Made by a program: the position numbers and the translations under genes
The notes under the pieces: generated by a model
Seen by the model: the letters and a program-made list of their open reading frames with translations, nothing else
Told to the model about the DNA's origin: nothing
Databases searched by the model: none
Part shown: positions 1-7,303 of the stretch, in pieces
Layout: every line of letters begins with the position of its first letter
Numbering within the stretch: the stretch's first letter is position 1
Assembly: GCA_021463315.1 (NCBI GenBank)
Contig: JAJTXO010000054.1
Location: forward strand, 1-12,961
Source: Caldilineales bacterium
GTDB taxonomy: Bacteria; Chloroflexota; Anaerolineae; JAAEKA01
Reading direction: 5' to 3'
Length of the DNA stretch: 12,961 nt

Positions 1-18
1 CGGCATGGGAGGGCACGC

Positions 19-3000
19 ATGAGCGACCTGACTCGGACCGCAACCGCGCAGACGACGCATCCCAGCCAGAGTCCACTACCCAGCGGCCTGTTGCAGCGCC
101 AATGCGCCTGCGGCCAGCACACGGCGACGGGCGAGGAGTGCGCGGAGTGTGCGAAGAAAAAGAGTGGCTTACAGCGGAAGCTTACCGTTGGCGCAAGCAA
201 TGATCCGCTGGAACGGGAAGCCGAGCGAGTGGCCAATACCATCGTGAACAGCGGTCCAGCGATCCAGCCGGTGACTACGCTTGCTGCGAGGTCACTTGTG
301 CAGCGCCAGCCGGACGACGCGCAGAAACCGCGGGAGCAGCCGACCACGTTTCCGGTCGAGGAAAAACCCAAACATGGCCAGGAGAGAGAGGATGAAGAGA
401 AAGAGAAACTCAAGACCGGCGCGCTGAAGGCCGCCGGCGAACTGGCCAAGCTGCTGTGGGATGGATTCTCGACATCTCAAATCGGCAAGCAAATCCTGGC
501 TCAGAACGAACGAGACTGGAAGCCGGTCATCAAGTTCTTCGAGGACTTTGCGGCCAACTGGGCGGGTAAGGTCATCCTGGGAGCGGCGGCGGGGGGCGCG
601 GCGACCGGAGCATTTCTTGGCGCCAGCTCAGCCCGTGACGCGAATGTCCTGCCTGACCCCGCCGTGGACAGTTCGGCCAAGCTGCTGGTCCCGAAGGACG
701 AGAAGTTCTTTGCGCTTGAGTTGAACTGGGATTTCATCAGCTCTCCGACCGGCGTTACGATCAAGACACCCTGGCTCGATCTGCCCAAGATCGGCGGTGG
801 GCCGAAAAGTGACGCAGCGGCGACGCTCCCGCCTGCCCCGAAGCTGATCAACCCGGTGCAAAGGATCCCGCGCATCTGCACGCCGGCCGACCCGCGCGGC
901 GACAACGGCGAAGCCAATGCGCGCAGTGCGCAGATCTACACCTGGCTCTTGTGGAGACAGCAGCAGGATGCGGAAAAGATGAACGAACTGCTGCGAAAAT
1001 ATGCGCAGCCCATCCAGGCGCCGGGCGAAATCTGGCGGCCGGGTCAGCCCTATTCTTTCAGGGGTTCACAACCCAGTGTGATCAAACCGCTCTTCAAGCG
1101 TGCCGACGACGCCCCGGAGGTCATCGATCCGCAGGCCATCGAAGCAGGCCTGCAATCGTCCGCGCGCCCCCTCGACCCCGCGGTTCGAGCTGAGATGGAA
1201 ATGCGCTTCGGCTACGACTTCAGCCACGTGCGCGTGCATACCGATGGGCAGGCCGCCGCCTCGGCGCGCGACGTGAACGCCAATGCCTATACTGTGGGAC
1301 ACAACGTGGTATTTGGCGCAGGCCGCTTCGCGCCGGAGACGCATGAGGGGCGGCGGTTGATTGCGCATGAATTGACGCATGTGGTGCAGCAAACTGGCGC
1401 ATATAGAATTCACAATGATCAAATCACTGAAAAACTTGGTTTGTCTCCCGTTACACCCCGTAGCGCTGGCATTGGTTTGGCACACATTTCTGGCGGTAGT
1501 GCGATAAAAGCCGCTCGTGAACCAAGCTCAGATGACAGTCAAAGCCCTGAAGGAAATGGTAGCAATTTTACGCCTGCGCAAAAGGCACGACTTGCGCAAG
1601 CCAGACAGAATTTGAAACCGGATCCGCCTAGCATTGTTGGGGTACTAGTAGCTGAAGATGGTCGAAGTTTTGAATTTATGAGTGGGGGACCAGGCAGATT
1701 CTATGCACATATTGAGGGGAAGGCTGTTAAGAAGATGAATGAATTGGGAATACGGAAAGCAGGTTTGTTAGTGGAACTAGAACCTTGCCAGACCTGTGAT
1801 AGAAGTGTGTACCCTTATGATCCTGGAAAGCCGAACGATTTGGGGCCGGAGACCCCGTTAGCTAGCTCCAAGACTGGAAAGCCACTTGAGAAACACCCAC
1901 CCATGATCAACACGAGTCTAAATCGTGGTTCTGAATTGATCGTTGTTGGACCTGAATCAACTGGAATCTACCGGGGGGTCAAGAGTCCTCCTTCCGGTTT
2001 CATAGACGACGCCCCTTCCAAGTCACCTATCAGCGGAGCGCCACAGAAAACGATCCTCGCGTCCACGCCGCCAACAGCATCCGCAACCGCCCCGTCTGCT
2101 GAAAGGCCCACCACTCAAGAGCCACTTGCTCCGATTGATACTTCCGCAAAGACTCGCTTACAGACGGCTCCAACCCCAGCCGTGGGCAACCCTACTGCTT
2201 CGCCAAGTGAAGCTGCGTCCAGAACTGGTGCACGAAAGCCTCCTATATCGGGTGAGAGCCTACCGCTAGTGGGAGCTCACGGTCAACGAGTGTTCACAGG
2301 ACGTCCAGCTTACTCCAATCCAGCTCCAAACCTCCTGACATCGGAGAGAATGCAAGTAAGACAAGAAAGAGGTCAAGCCATGGCGATGGCCATAGGGATG
2401 GCAATGGCAAAACTCGATGAGATTGGTAGAGCCGTGCAGAATAAGGATGCTCGCACCAAGATTGGAGCAACACGTCGGGAAATCATCGATGCGTTGCAGA
2501 AACAACCGGGAGTCGGTGCTGTCATTGAAGTCCAATTCTTGGAGCCTGAGCATCGTTTCCAGGATGTCTTCTGGCGCCTTACGACCGACGCGAACGCCGG
2601 TAGACCGACGTTCGTTGCGAACGAGGAAGGTCGGCAGCCACAGTACACTTTCATTTCTGTCGAGCCGATGCGTGATGCTTCTCCGGGAGACAAGGCAAAC
2701 AAGACCGGGTCACAGTCATCACCGTCTATTGAGGTCAAAACAGGCGAGGAATTCATCGCCGCCTTTATGAAAGTGCGAAGCGCTGATCTCGTTGGGGCCG
2801 ACACAATTTCTATTGAAATGTATGATGCAATCCAACGTGGCAAACACATTTTCGGTTTCACTGACGTTGCTGTGGGCACTGAGATCATCCGTCTGCCAGA
2901 TTCCGCGTACGCTTCCATCGAGGCGGCAGTTGGAAGCCTTGCTGAAGGAACAGTTAGAAAGAACCTTGAGAGACTAAATCGCGGCATAGATACTCAACAA

Positions 3001-3234
3001 GCACGCCTAACCGAGAAGTTGAAGGATTGGTTTGGAGGTGCCATCAAGTTGACTGGTCACGAACTTGATCCGGCCCGGGCTCACTACGCGGCAGCCTCAA
3101 ATTACCTGAATGGCAAGAAGTTCGGGCCAGCGCTCCAGTCGATCAATGCCGGTTATACCCAAGTCGAAGAGGTCTGGGCTGAACTCTACGAGTACGATTA
3201 CGGGCATCGTCCAGTGGCTCCACCGATTTGGTGA
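19..3234 (+). CDS. eCIS DUF4157 effector with internal DddA-like (SCP1.201-type) deaminase domain
   Basis: Likely cargo toxin of the injection system. Seen, in order: a Cys cluster (C29, C31, C41, C44) and a short segment (GASNDPLEREAERVA) typical of DUF4157 proteins; a charged stretch near 115-130; an Ala/Gly-rich hydrophobic stretch at about 181-203; DUF4157 at about 385-459, with DFSHVRVHTD and HELTH (450-454); a deaminase-like domain at about 540-660, with SGGP (555-558), HIEG (H564, E566) and PCQTC (C590, C593), then GSELIVVGP; a Pro/Ser/Thr/Ala-rich linker at about 660-745; and about 330 residues I do not recognise. Family knowledge: in SCP1.201/DddA deaminases, His and two Cys bind zinc and the Glu is catalytic. 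Inference: cytosine deamination of nucleic acid in a target cell; DNA or RNA preference cannot be read. The start at 19 follows GGGAGGG at 7-13. Base composition falls after about 1390. No immunity gene is recognisable nearby. DUF4157 call firm; deaminase call good; C-terminal role unknown. Confidence 0.88.
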   Translation: MSDLTRTATAQTTHPSQSPLPSGLLQRQCACGQHTATGEECAECAKKKSGLQRKLTVGASNDPLEREAERVANTIVNSGPAIQPVTTLAARSLVQRQPDDAQKPREQPTTFPVEEKPKHGQEREDEEKEKLKTGALKAAGELAKLLWDGFSTSQIGKQILAQNERDWKPVIKFFEDFAANWAGKVILGAAAGGAATGAFLGASSARDANVLPDPAVDSSAKLLVPKDEKFFALELNWDFISSPTGVTIKTPWLDLPKIGGGPKSDAAATLPPAPKLINPVQRIPRICTPADPRGDNGEANARSAQIYTWLLWRQQQDAEKMNELLRKYAQPIQAPGEIWRPGQPYSFRGSQPSVIKPLFKRADDAPEVIDPQAIEAGLQSSARPLDPAVRAEMEMRFGYDFSHVRVHTDGQAAASARDVNANAYTVGHNVVFGAGRFAPETHEGRRLIAHELTHVVQQTGAYRIHNDQITEKLGLSPVTPRSAGIGLAHISGGSAIKAAREPSSDDSQSPEGNGSNFTPAQKARLAQARQNLKPDPPSIVGVLVAEDGRSFEFMSGGPGRFYAHIEGKAVKKMNELGIRKAGLLVELEPCQTCDRSVYPYDPGKPNDLGPETPLASSKTGKPLEKHPPMINTSLNRGSELIVVGPESTGIYRGVKSPPSGFIDDAPSKSPISGAPQKTILASTPPTASATAPSAERPTTQEPLAPIDTSAKTRLQTAPTPAVGNPTASPSEAASRTGARKPPISGESLPLVGAHGQRVFTGRPAYSNPAPNLLTSERMQVRQERGQAMAMAIGMAMAKLDEIGRAVQNKDARTKIGATRREIIDALQKQPGVGAVIEVQFLEPEHRFQDVFWRLTTDANAGRPTFVANEEGRQPQYTFISVEPMRDASPGDKANKTGSQSSPSIEVKTGEEFIAAFMKVRSADLVGADTISIEMYDAIQRGKHIFGFTDVAVGTEIIRLPDSAYASIEAAVGSLAEGTVRKNLERLNRGIDTQQARLTEKLKDWFGGAIKLTGHELDPARAHYAAASNYLNGKKFGPALQSINAGYTQVEEVWAELYEYDYGHRPVAPPIW

Positions 3235-3389
3235 GCTACTCTTCATTGCGCGCACAACAGGACTAGACATTCATGCGCTGGACCGCACAAACATCGATGA
3301 AAACCGTGGGCACGGTCAGGAGACCGGCCCGAGCGTGAGTTTTCAAGTCGGGACATCAAGAAGCGGCTAGCACTTTTGGAAACAATCCC

Positions 3390-4583
3390 ATGACCAGAAC
3401 CCTCCGCCTCCGCTCGTCCGGTGACGACGTCAAGTATTTGCAGGAACGGCTGAACGCGCTGCCGACCGCGCGACCGCTACTCCCCGCCGACGGCAAGTTC
3501 GGCGCCAAGACGCGCGATCGCGTCAAAGAATACCAGGGCAACAACGCGCTGCCTGTCGACGGCATCGTCGCGCCGCCCACCTGGGGCCAACTGCTGGGGC
3601 GCGCCGTCGCCAAGACGACCGGCTTCTTCGTCCTCGGCCGCGATCTGTACGACCGGCGCGGCGTCAAGGTGCTGCTGCGCGGGGTCAACAAGATGTCGGT
3701 GTTCGAACAGGCCGACGACTCCCGCGGCCAGATTTCGTTCCCTGAGATCAAACAAGCGGGTGCCAACACCGTGCGCATTGTCTGGGCGATCGCAACAGAT
3801 CAGGGTCCCACCTCGACCGCGACGCTGGATGCGCTCATCAAGAACGCCAAGGCCAACCATCTGATCCCCATGATCGAACTGCACGACGCCACCGGCAACT
3901 GGGGCCGGCTGAACGATCTGGTCGATTATTGGACGCAGCCCGCGGTGGTGAGCATTCTGCGACGGCGCAAGGCCTATCTGCTGGTCAACATCGCCAATGA
4001 GGCCGGGGACCACACGGTCAGCCAGGCCGATTTCGTCGCCGGCTACACCAGCGCCGTCCAGCGGATGCGGGCAGCCGGCATCCACACCCCCTTGGTGATC
4101 GATGCCTCGAACTGGGGCAAGGACCTGGGGATGCTCAACAACACGGCGGCCGCGCTGCTGGCCGCCGACCCGGAGGGCAATCTGATCTTCTCCGTGCATC
4201 TCTATTGGCCCCTGGCCGATGGCGCCAACGCGGCCTTCATCCGCTCAAATCTGCAGCAGGCTGTCGATCTCGGCTATCCGCTGGTGGTCGGCGAGTTCTC
4301 GCAATTTGGCGCCTATTCGGAGAACCACCCGCTTGCCAACAAGTGCGGCCCGACCGGGGAAATCGATTACCAGACGATCCTGGCCGTCTGTCACGAGCTG
4401 CAGCTCGGCTGGTACGCCTGGGAATGGGGGCCGGGCAATGGCTACAACGATCCGCTGTGCGCCGTCATGGACATGACCCCCGACCGCCTGTTTGCCCATC
4501 TCAAGCCGGGCTGGGCGCGCGAGGCGGCATTGGACAGCCCGTTCGGCATCCGCCAGACGTCGGTGACGCCTGCTTCGATCTGA
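3390..4583 (+). CDS. Peptidoglycan-binding domain fused to GH5 glycoside hydrolase (beta-mannanase-like)
   Basis: A 397-residue secondary cargo or lysin candidate. Residues about 5-70 form a PG_binding_1 domain (DDVKYLQERL, then DGKFGAKTRDRVKEYQ and PVDGIVAPPTWGQL). Residues about 88-375 match the GH5 clan A barrel: LLRGVNKMSVF, GANTVRIVW, IELHDATGNW (H165, D166), NIANEAG with the predicted acid/base E204, IDASNWGKD, FSVHLYWP (H270) and VVGEFSQFG with the predicted nucleophile E302. The RGVN, HDATG, NEAG, DASNWGKD and VHLYW series is closest to what I know of GH5 subfamily 8 endo-beta-1,4-mannanases; beta-glucanase remains possible. There is no signal peptide, so export would need the injection system or lysis. 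A 155-base gap, with no clear terminator or promoter, separates it from the effector gene; the baseplate run starts 17 bases downstream. The ribosome site before 3390 is weak. Family call firm; substrate and role inferred. Confidence 0.85.
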   Translation: MTRTLRLRSSGDDVKYLQERLNALPTARPLLPADGKFGAKTRDRVKEYQGNNALPVDGIVAPPTWGQLLGRAVAKTTGFFVLGRDLYDRRGVKVLLRGVNKMSVFEQADDSRGQISFPEIKQAGANTVRIVWAIATDQGPTSTATLDALIKNAKANHLIPMIELHDATGNWGRLNDLVDYWTQPAVVSILRRRKAYLLVNIANEAGDHTVSQADFVAGYTSAVQRMRAAGIHTPLVIDASNWGKDLGMLNNTAAALLAADPEGNLIFSVHLYWPLADGANAAFIRSNLQQAVDLGYPLVVGEFSQFGAYSENHPLANKCGPTGEIDYQTILAVCHELQLGWYAWEWGPGNGYNDPLCAVMDMTPDRLFAHLKPGWAREAALDSPFGIRQTSVTPASI

Positions 4584-4600
4584 GCGATTCGAATAAGACC

Positions 4601-5257
4601 ATGAGCACATTCCCCCGTTCGCCCCGCCTGCTGAAAGGCGGCATCGTCCTCATCGATCCAAATAGCTCGGCGGTGCAGCACATCATCGTCCTGCAGTACA
4701 ACCCGGACACGCTGACGCGCACCTTGCAGGTCAAGGGCGTGGGCGCGGAGAGCGGCGACCGCTCCGAGGCGCTGCGCCTGAAGGGGCCGCCCACCGAGAC
4801 GATCAAGCTGGAGGTCGAGATCGACGCTACCGATCAGTTGGAGCGCGCCGAGGCCCCGGCGACGCAGGTAGGCATCCATCCCCACCTGGCGGCGCTGGAG
4901 ACCCTGGTCTATCCCAGCTACGCACAGCTACAGAGCAACAACCGGCTGGCTGCGTCGGGCAAGATGGAGATCGTGCCCATGGAGACGCCGCTGACGCTGT
5001 TCATTTGGAGCAAACAGCGTATCCTGCCGGTGCGCATCACTGATTTCAGCATCACCGAAGAGGCGTTCGACGCTGCCCTCAACCCGATCCGCGCCAAGGT
5101 CAGCCTGGGCCTGCGCGTGCTGAACGTGGATGATCTGAGCTTCAACCACAAGGGCGGCAGCATGTTCATGAGCTACTTGCAGCAGAAGGAGCAGTTGGCC
5201 AAGCAGCGCTCCGGGGCCGGCTCTTTCAGTTCCTTTGGCATTGGAGGCCTATCCTGA
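4601..5257 (+). CDS. CIS tube-type / Afp7-like baseplate adaptor protein
   Basis: A 218-residue structural protein resembling the N-terminal part of Afp7/Pvc7-type proteins (the CIS_tube family, related in role to phage gp53). Seen: GGIVLIDPNSSAVQHIIVLQ followed by YNPDTLTRTLQVK near the N-terminus, a conserved-looking SEALRLKGPPTETIKLEVEI block, then LVYPSYAQLQ and PLTLFIWSKQRILPVRITDF, the usual pattern for this family. The reading frame stays open upstream to 4205, but that part overlaps the GH5 gene out of frame, so ATG at 4601, 17 bases after the GH5 stop, is the sensible start. Its stop (TGA at 5255-5257) overlaps the next ATG by one base. In Afp7 this region and a LysM domain are one protein; here the LysM part is the next gene. 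Inferred role: joining the inner tube to the spike hub. Family call firm, exact position in the particle inferred. Confidence 0.85.
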   Translation: MSTFPRSPRLLKGGIVLIDPNSSAVQHIIVLQYNPDTLTRTLQVKGVGAESGDRSEALRLKGPPTETIKLEVEIDATDQLERAEAPATQVGIHPHLAALETLVYPSYAQLQSNNRLAASGKMEIVPMETPLTLFIWSKQRILPVRITDFSITEEAFDAALNPIRAKVSLGLRVLNVDDLSFNHKGGSMFMSYLQQKEQLAKQRSGAGSFSSFGIGGLS

Positions 5258-5622
5258 TGGATGCGCAACAAGCATTTCAAGCTCTTTTGCAGCCGGCCGG
5301 CTTGCATGCGACTCTGTTTCCACCGTCCAGCCGCTACCACGGCATCGACACAGCCGTTTTGGGAACTGTCGACGGCCGGGAAGTGATCTACATCCGCCGC
5401 CGTTTCCTGCCGCCGCCGGAGCGCTTTGCCCTACTGCAAGAGCATGTCGTCACCCAGGGCGAGCGGCTGGACAACATCACAGCGCTCTATCTGGGCGATC
5501 CCGAGCAGTTCTGGCGGCTGTGCGATGCCAACGGCGCCATGCACCCTGCGGAGTTGGAGCAACTGGACCGCCGCCTGCGCATCACGCTGCCGGAAGGCTT
5601 TCCGGGGATGTCCGATGCTTAA
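5257..5622 (+). CDS. LysM-like baseplate protein
   Basis: A 121-residue protein. The N-terminal half holds SSRYHGIDTAV and YIRRRFLPPPERFALL, a lead-in common in eCIS and phage LysM baseplate proteins. Residues about 62-111 form the LysM-like fold (EHVVTQGERLDNITALYLGD, PEQFWRLCDANG, RLRITLPEG). In contractile systems this domain belongs to the gp53/Afp7-type layer around the central hub, where it acts structurally rather than in cell-wall binding. The start at 5257 shares one base with the previous stop and is preceded by GGAGG at 5243-5247, so translation is probably coupled. The 3' end overlaps the hub gene by 8 bases. The separation of this domain from the tube-adaptor gene upstream is a variation on the Afp arrangement. 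Confident in family and context. Confidence 0.86.
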   Translation: MDAQQAFQALLQPAGLHATLFPPSSRYHGIDTAVLGTVDGREVIYIRRRFLPPPERFALLQEHVVTQGERLDNITALYLGDPEQFWRLCDANGAMHPAELEQLDRRLRITLPEGFPGMSDA

Positions 5623-6745
5623 GGGTATCAATCTCCAGCTTTACATCGGCCCGCTGGTGCCGATCCCGGCCTCTCGCGCGGTGATGGAGGCGCTCACCGA
5701 TGTCACGGTGACGGTCAAAGACGTCGGCCGCAGCGGCTTTCAACTGTCGTTCAACGTCAGCACCCAGTCGCCGCTGCACACGCTCTTTCTGCTCACCGGC
5801 GGCGGCCCGATCAAGTTCCTGCGCGTCGTCATCGTCGCCATCGTCAACGGCTCCCCGCAGGTGATCATGGATGGCGTGGCTACGAAGCACGAGATCGTTC
5901 CCGGCAGTGACGCCGGGCACGCGATCCTGAAAGTCACCGGCGAAGACCTGTCGGCGCTGATGGACATGATCGATTTCAGCGGCTTTCCCTTTCCCGCCCT
6001 GCCGGCCGAGGGCCGGGTGGCGCTGATGCTGCTCAAATATGCCATCTTCGGTGTGATACCCCTGATCGTTCCCAGCCTGCTGATCGACATCGTGATCCCG
6101 ACCAACCGCATCCCCGCCCAGCAGAGCACCGACCTGGACTACATCAGCGAGCTGGCCCGGCAGGTGGGCTACGTGTTCTACGTCGAGCCTGGCCCGGCGG
6201 TCGGCGTGAGCATCGCCTACTGGGGGCCGCAGATCAAGGTCGGCGTGCCGCAGCCGGCGCTGAGCACCAACATGGATGCCCACAGCAACGTGGAGTCGCT
6301 CCGCTTTTCGTTCGACAGCACGCAGAACGCGATTCCCACGCTGTATTACTACGAAGAGCTGAGCAAGGTGCCGATCGTCATTCCACTGCCGCCCATCACA
6401 CCGCTCAATCCGCCGCTGGGTCTGCTGCCACCGATTCCCGTCCGCCTGGCGCCGGTGGGGCCCGATCTCTCCAAGCGCTCGCTGACTCAGGGCATCATGA
6501 TGGGCCTCGCCAAGGCGGCCGAGTGGGCCGAGGTGGTCAGCGGCAGCGGCGAGCTGGACGTCTTGCGCTACGGCCGTATCCTCCAGCCGCGCCGCCTGGT
6601 CGGCGTGCGCGGGGCCGGCCTGGCCTATGATGGGCTGTACTACGTCAAAAGCGTGACCCACAAGATCAAGCGCGGCGAATACAAGCAAAGCTTCGAGCTC
6701 AGCCGCAACGGCCTGATCTCGACCATTCCCCAGGTGCCCGTATGA
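5615..6745 (+). CDS. Baseplate hub protein (gp27 / VgrG N-terminal / Afp8 N-terminal-like)
   Basis: A 376-residue hub subunit, expected to form the trimeric ring carrying the spike and joining the inner tube. Seen: DVTVTVKDVGRSGFQLSFNV near the N-terminus; STDLDYISELARQVGYVFYV at about 171-190, a hallmark of gp27/VgrG-like hubs; and a C-terminal block (about 324-370) with GILQPRRLVGVRGAGL-like and YDGLYYVKSVTHKIKRG motifs ending in SRNGL, typical of phage late-control/hub proteins. A Pro-rich loop (IPLPPITPLNPPLGLLPPIP) lies at about residue 255-275. The frame stays open upstream to 5426, but that part overlaps the LysM gene; ATG at 5615 gives an 8-base overlap and the expected hub N-terminus MLKGINLQLYIGP. 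The gp5/OB spike domain, fused in Afp8, is absent and encoded by the next gene. Firm call. Confidence 0.87.
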   Translation: MLKGINLQLYIGPLVPIPASRAVMEALTDVTVTVKDVGRSGFQLSFNVSTQSPLHTLFLLTGGGPIKFLRVVIVAIVNGSPQVIMDGVATKHEIVPGSDAGHAILKVTGEDLSALMDMIDFSGFPFPALPAEGRVALMLLKYAIFGVIPLIVPSLLIDIVIPTNRIPAQQSTDLDYISELARQVGYVFYVEPGPAVGVSIAYWGPQIKVGVPQPALSTNMDAHSNVESLRFSFDSTQNAIPTLYYYEELSKVPIVIPLPPITPLNPPLGLLPPIPVRLAPVGPDLSKRSLTQGIMMGLAKAAEWAEVVSGSGELDVLRYGRILQPRRLVGVRGAGLAYDGLYYVKSVTHKIKRGEYKQSFELSRNGLISTIPQVPV

Positions 6746-7302
6746 AAGAGAGCAATCGCTACTACGGCAAGTATCGCGGAACCGTGGTCAACAACATCGA
6801 CCCGGAGCAGCGCGGGCGCATCATGGCCATTGCGCCCGATGTGCAGGGATTGATTCCGCTCTCCTGGGCCTTGCCCTGCGTGCCGATTGCGGGCAAGCTG
6901 GAGGGCACGTTCATGGTGCCGCAGATCGGCGCCGGCGTGTGGATCGAGTTCGAGCAGGGCGACCCAGAGTACCCGATTTGGGTCGGCGGCTTCTGGGGCA
7001 GCCCGCTGGAGGTGCCAGCCGCGGCCTTGGTCCCACCCGCAATTCCGCCGGGCCAGAACATCGTGATCCAGACGACCTTGCAGCACTCGTTGATCATCAG
7101 CGACGCGGCGCCCCTGCCGATCCCTGCGCCCATTCCCGCGCCCGCTCCGCCGGGAACGGGCGGCATCGTGCTCCGCAGCCCCAGCGGCGCTATGATCGTG
7201 GTCAACGATGCGGGCATTTTCATCCATAACGGCAAAGGAGCCTCCATCGAGATGCTTGGACCGAGCGTGATGATCAACAAAGTGGCCCTGGTGGTGACCT
7301 GA
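6742..7302 (+). CDS. Spike protein with gpV/gp5-like OB fold (Phage_base_V)
   Basis: A 186-residue central spike subunit. The N-terminal part (about 6-95) matches baseplate assembly protein V / gp5 OB-fold domains: YYGKYRGTVVNNIDPEQRGR, then IPLSWALPCVP, MVPQIGAGVWIEFEQGDPEY and PIWVGGFWG. Pro-rich segments follow, including IPAPIPAPAPPG. The C-terminal 50 residues (GGIVLRSPSGAMIVVNDAGI onward) have the alternating pattern of a triple-stranded beta-helix spike. It overlaps the hub gene by four bases (ATGA at 6742-6745), which suggests coupled synthesis of hub and spike; together the two genes equal one Afp8/VgrG protein. The PAAR-like tip gene follows after a single base. Firm call from family motifs and order. 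Confidence 0.88.
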   Translation: MKESNRYYGKYRGTVVNNIDPEQRGRIMAIAPDVQGLIPLSWALPCVPIAGKLEGTFMVPQIGAGVWIEFEQGDPEYPIWVGGFWGSPLEVPAAALVPPAIPPGQNIVIQTTLQHSLIISDAAPLPIPAPIPAPAPPGTGGIVLRSPSGAMIVVNDAGIFIHNGKGASIEMLGPSVMINKVALVVT

Positions 7303-7303
7303 C

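Noticed and set aside
2373..2987. Minus-strand 204-codon frame as an immunity gene opposite the effector
   Set aside because: It lies entirely inside the effector gene on the other strand, shows no recognisable domain, and the plus frame has clear protein-like composition.
3303..3316. Inverted repeat ACCGTG-GG-CACGGT as terminator after the effector gene
   Set aside because: The loop is too short, the stem small and no T-run follows; a weaker CCCGA/TCGGG pair at 3328-3352 is equally unconvincing.
3235..3389. Internal promoter or small immunity gene in the 155-base gap
   Set aside because: No convincing -35/-10 pair was seen, and the frame through here (3110-3370) is mostly inside the effector gene in another frame, with no ribosome site.
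4205..4600. N-terminal extension of the tube-adaptor gene
   Set aside because: This part overlaps the GH5 gene in another frame and has shadow-type composition; the family N-terminus begins at ATG 4601.
5426..5614. N-terminal extension of the hub gene
   Set aside because: It overlaps the LysM-like gene out of frame; the hub N-terminus matches from ATG 5615.
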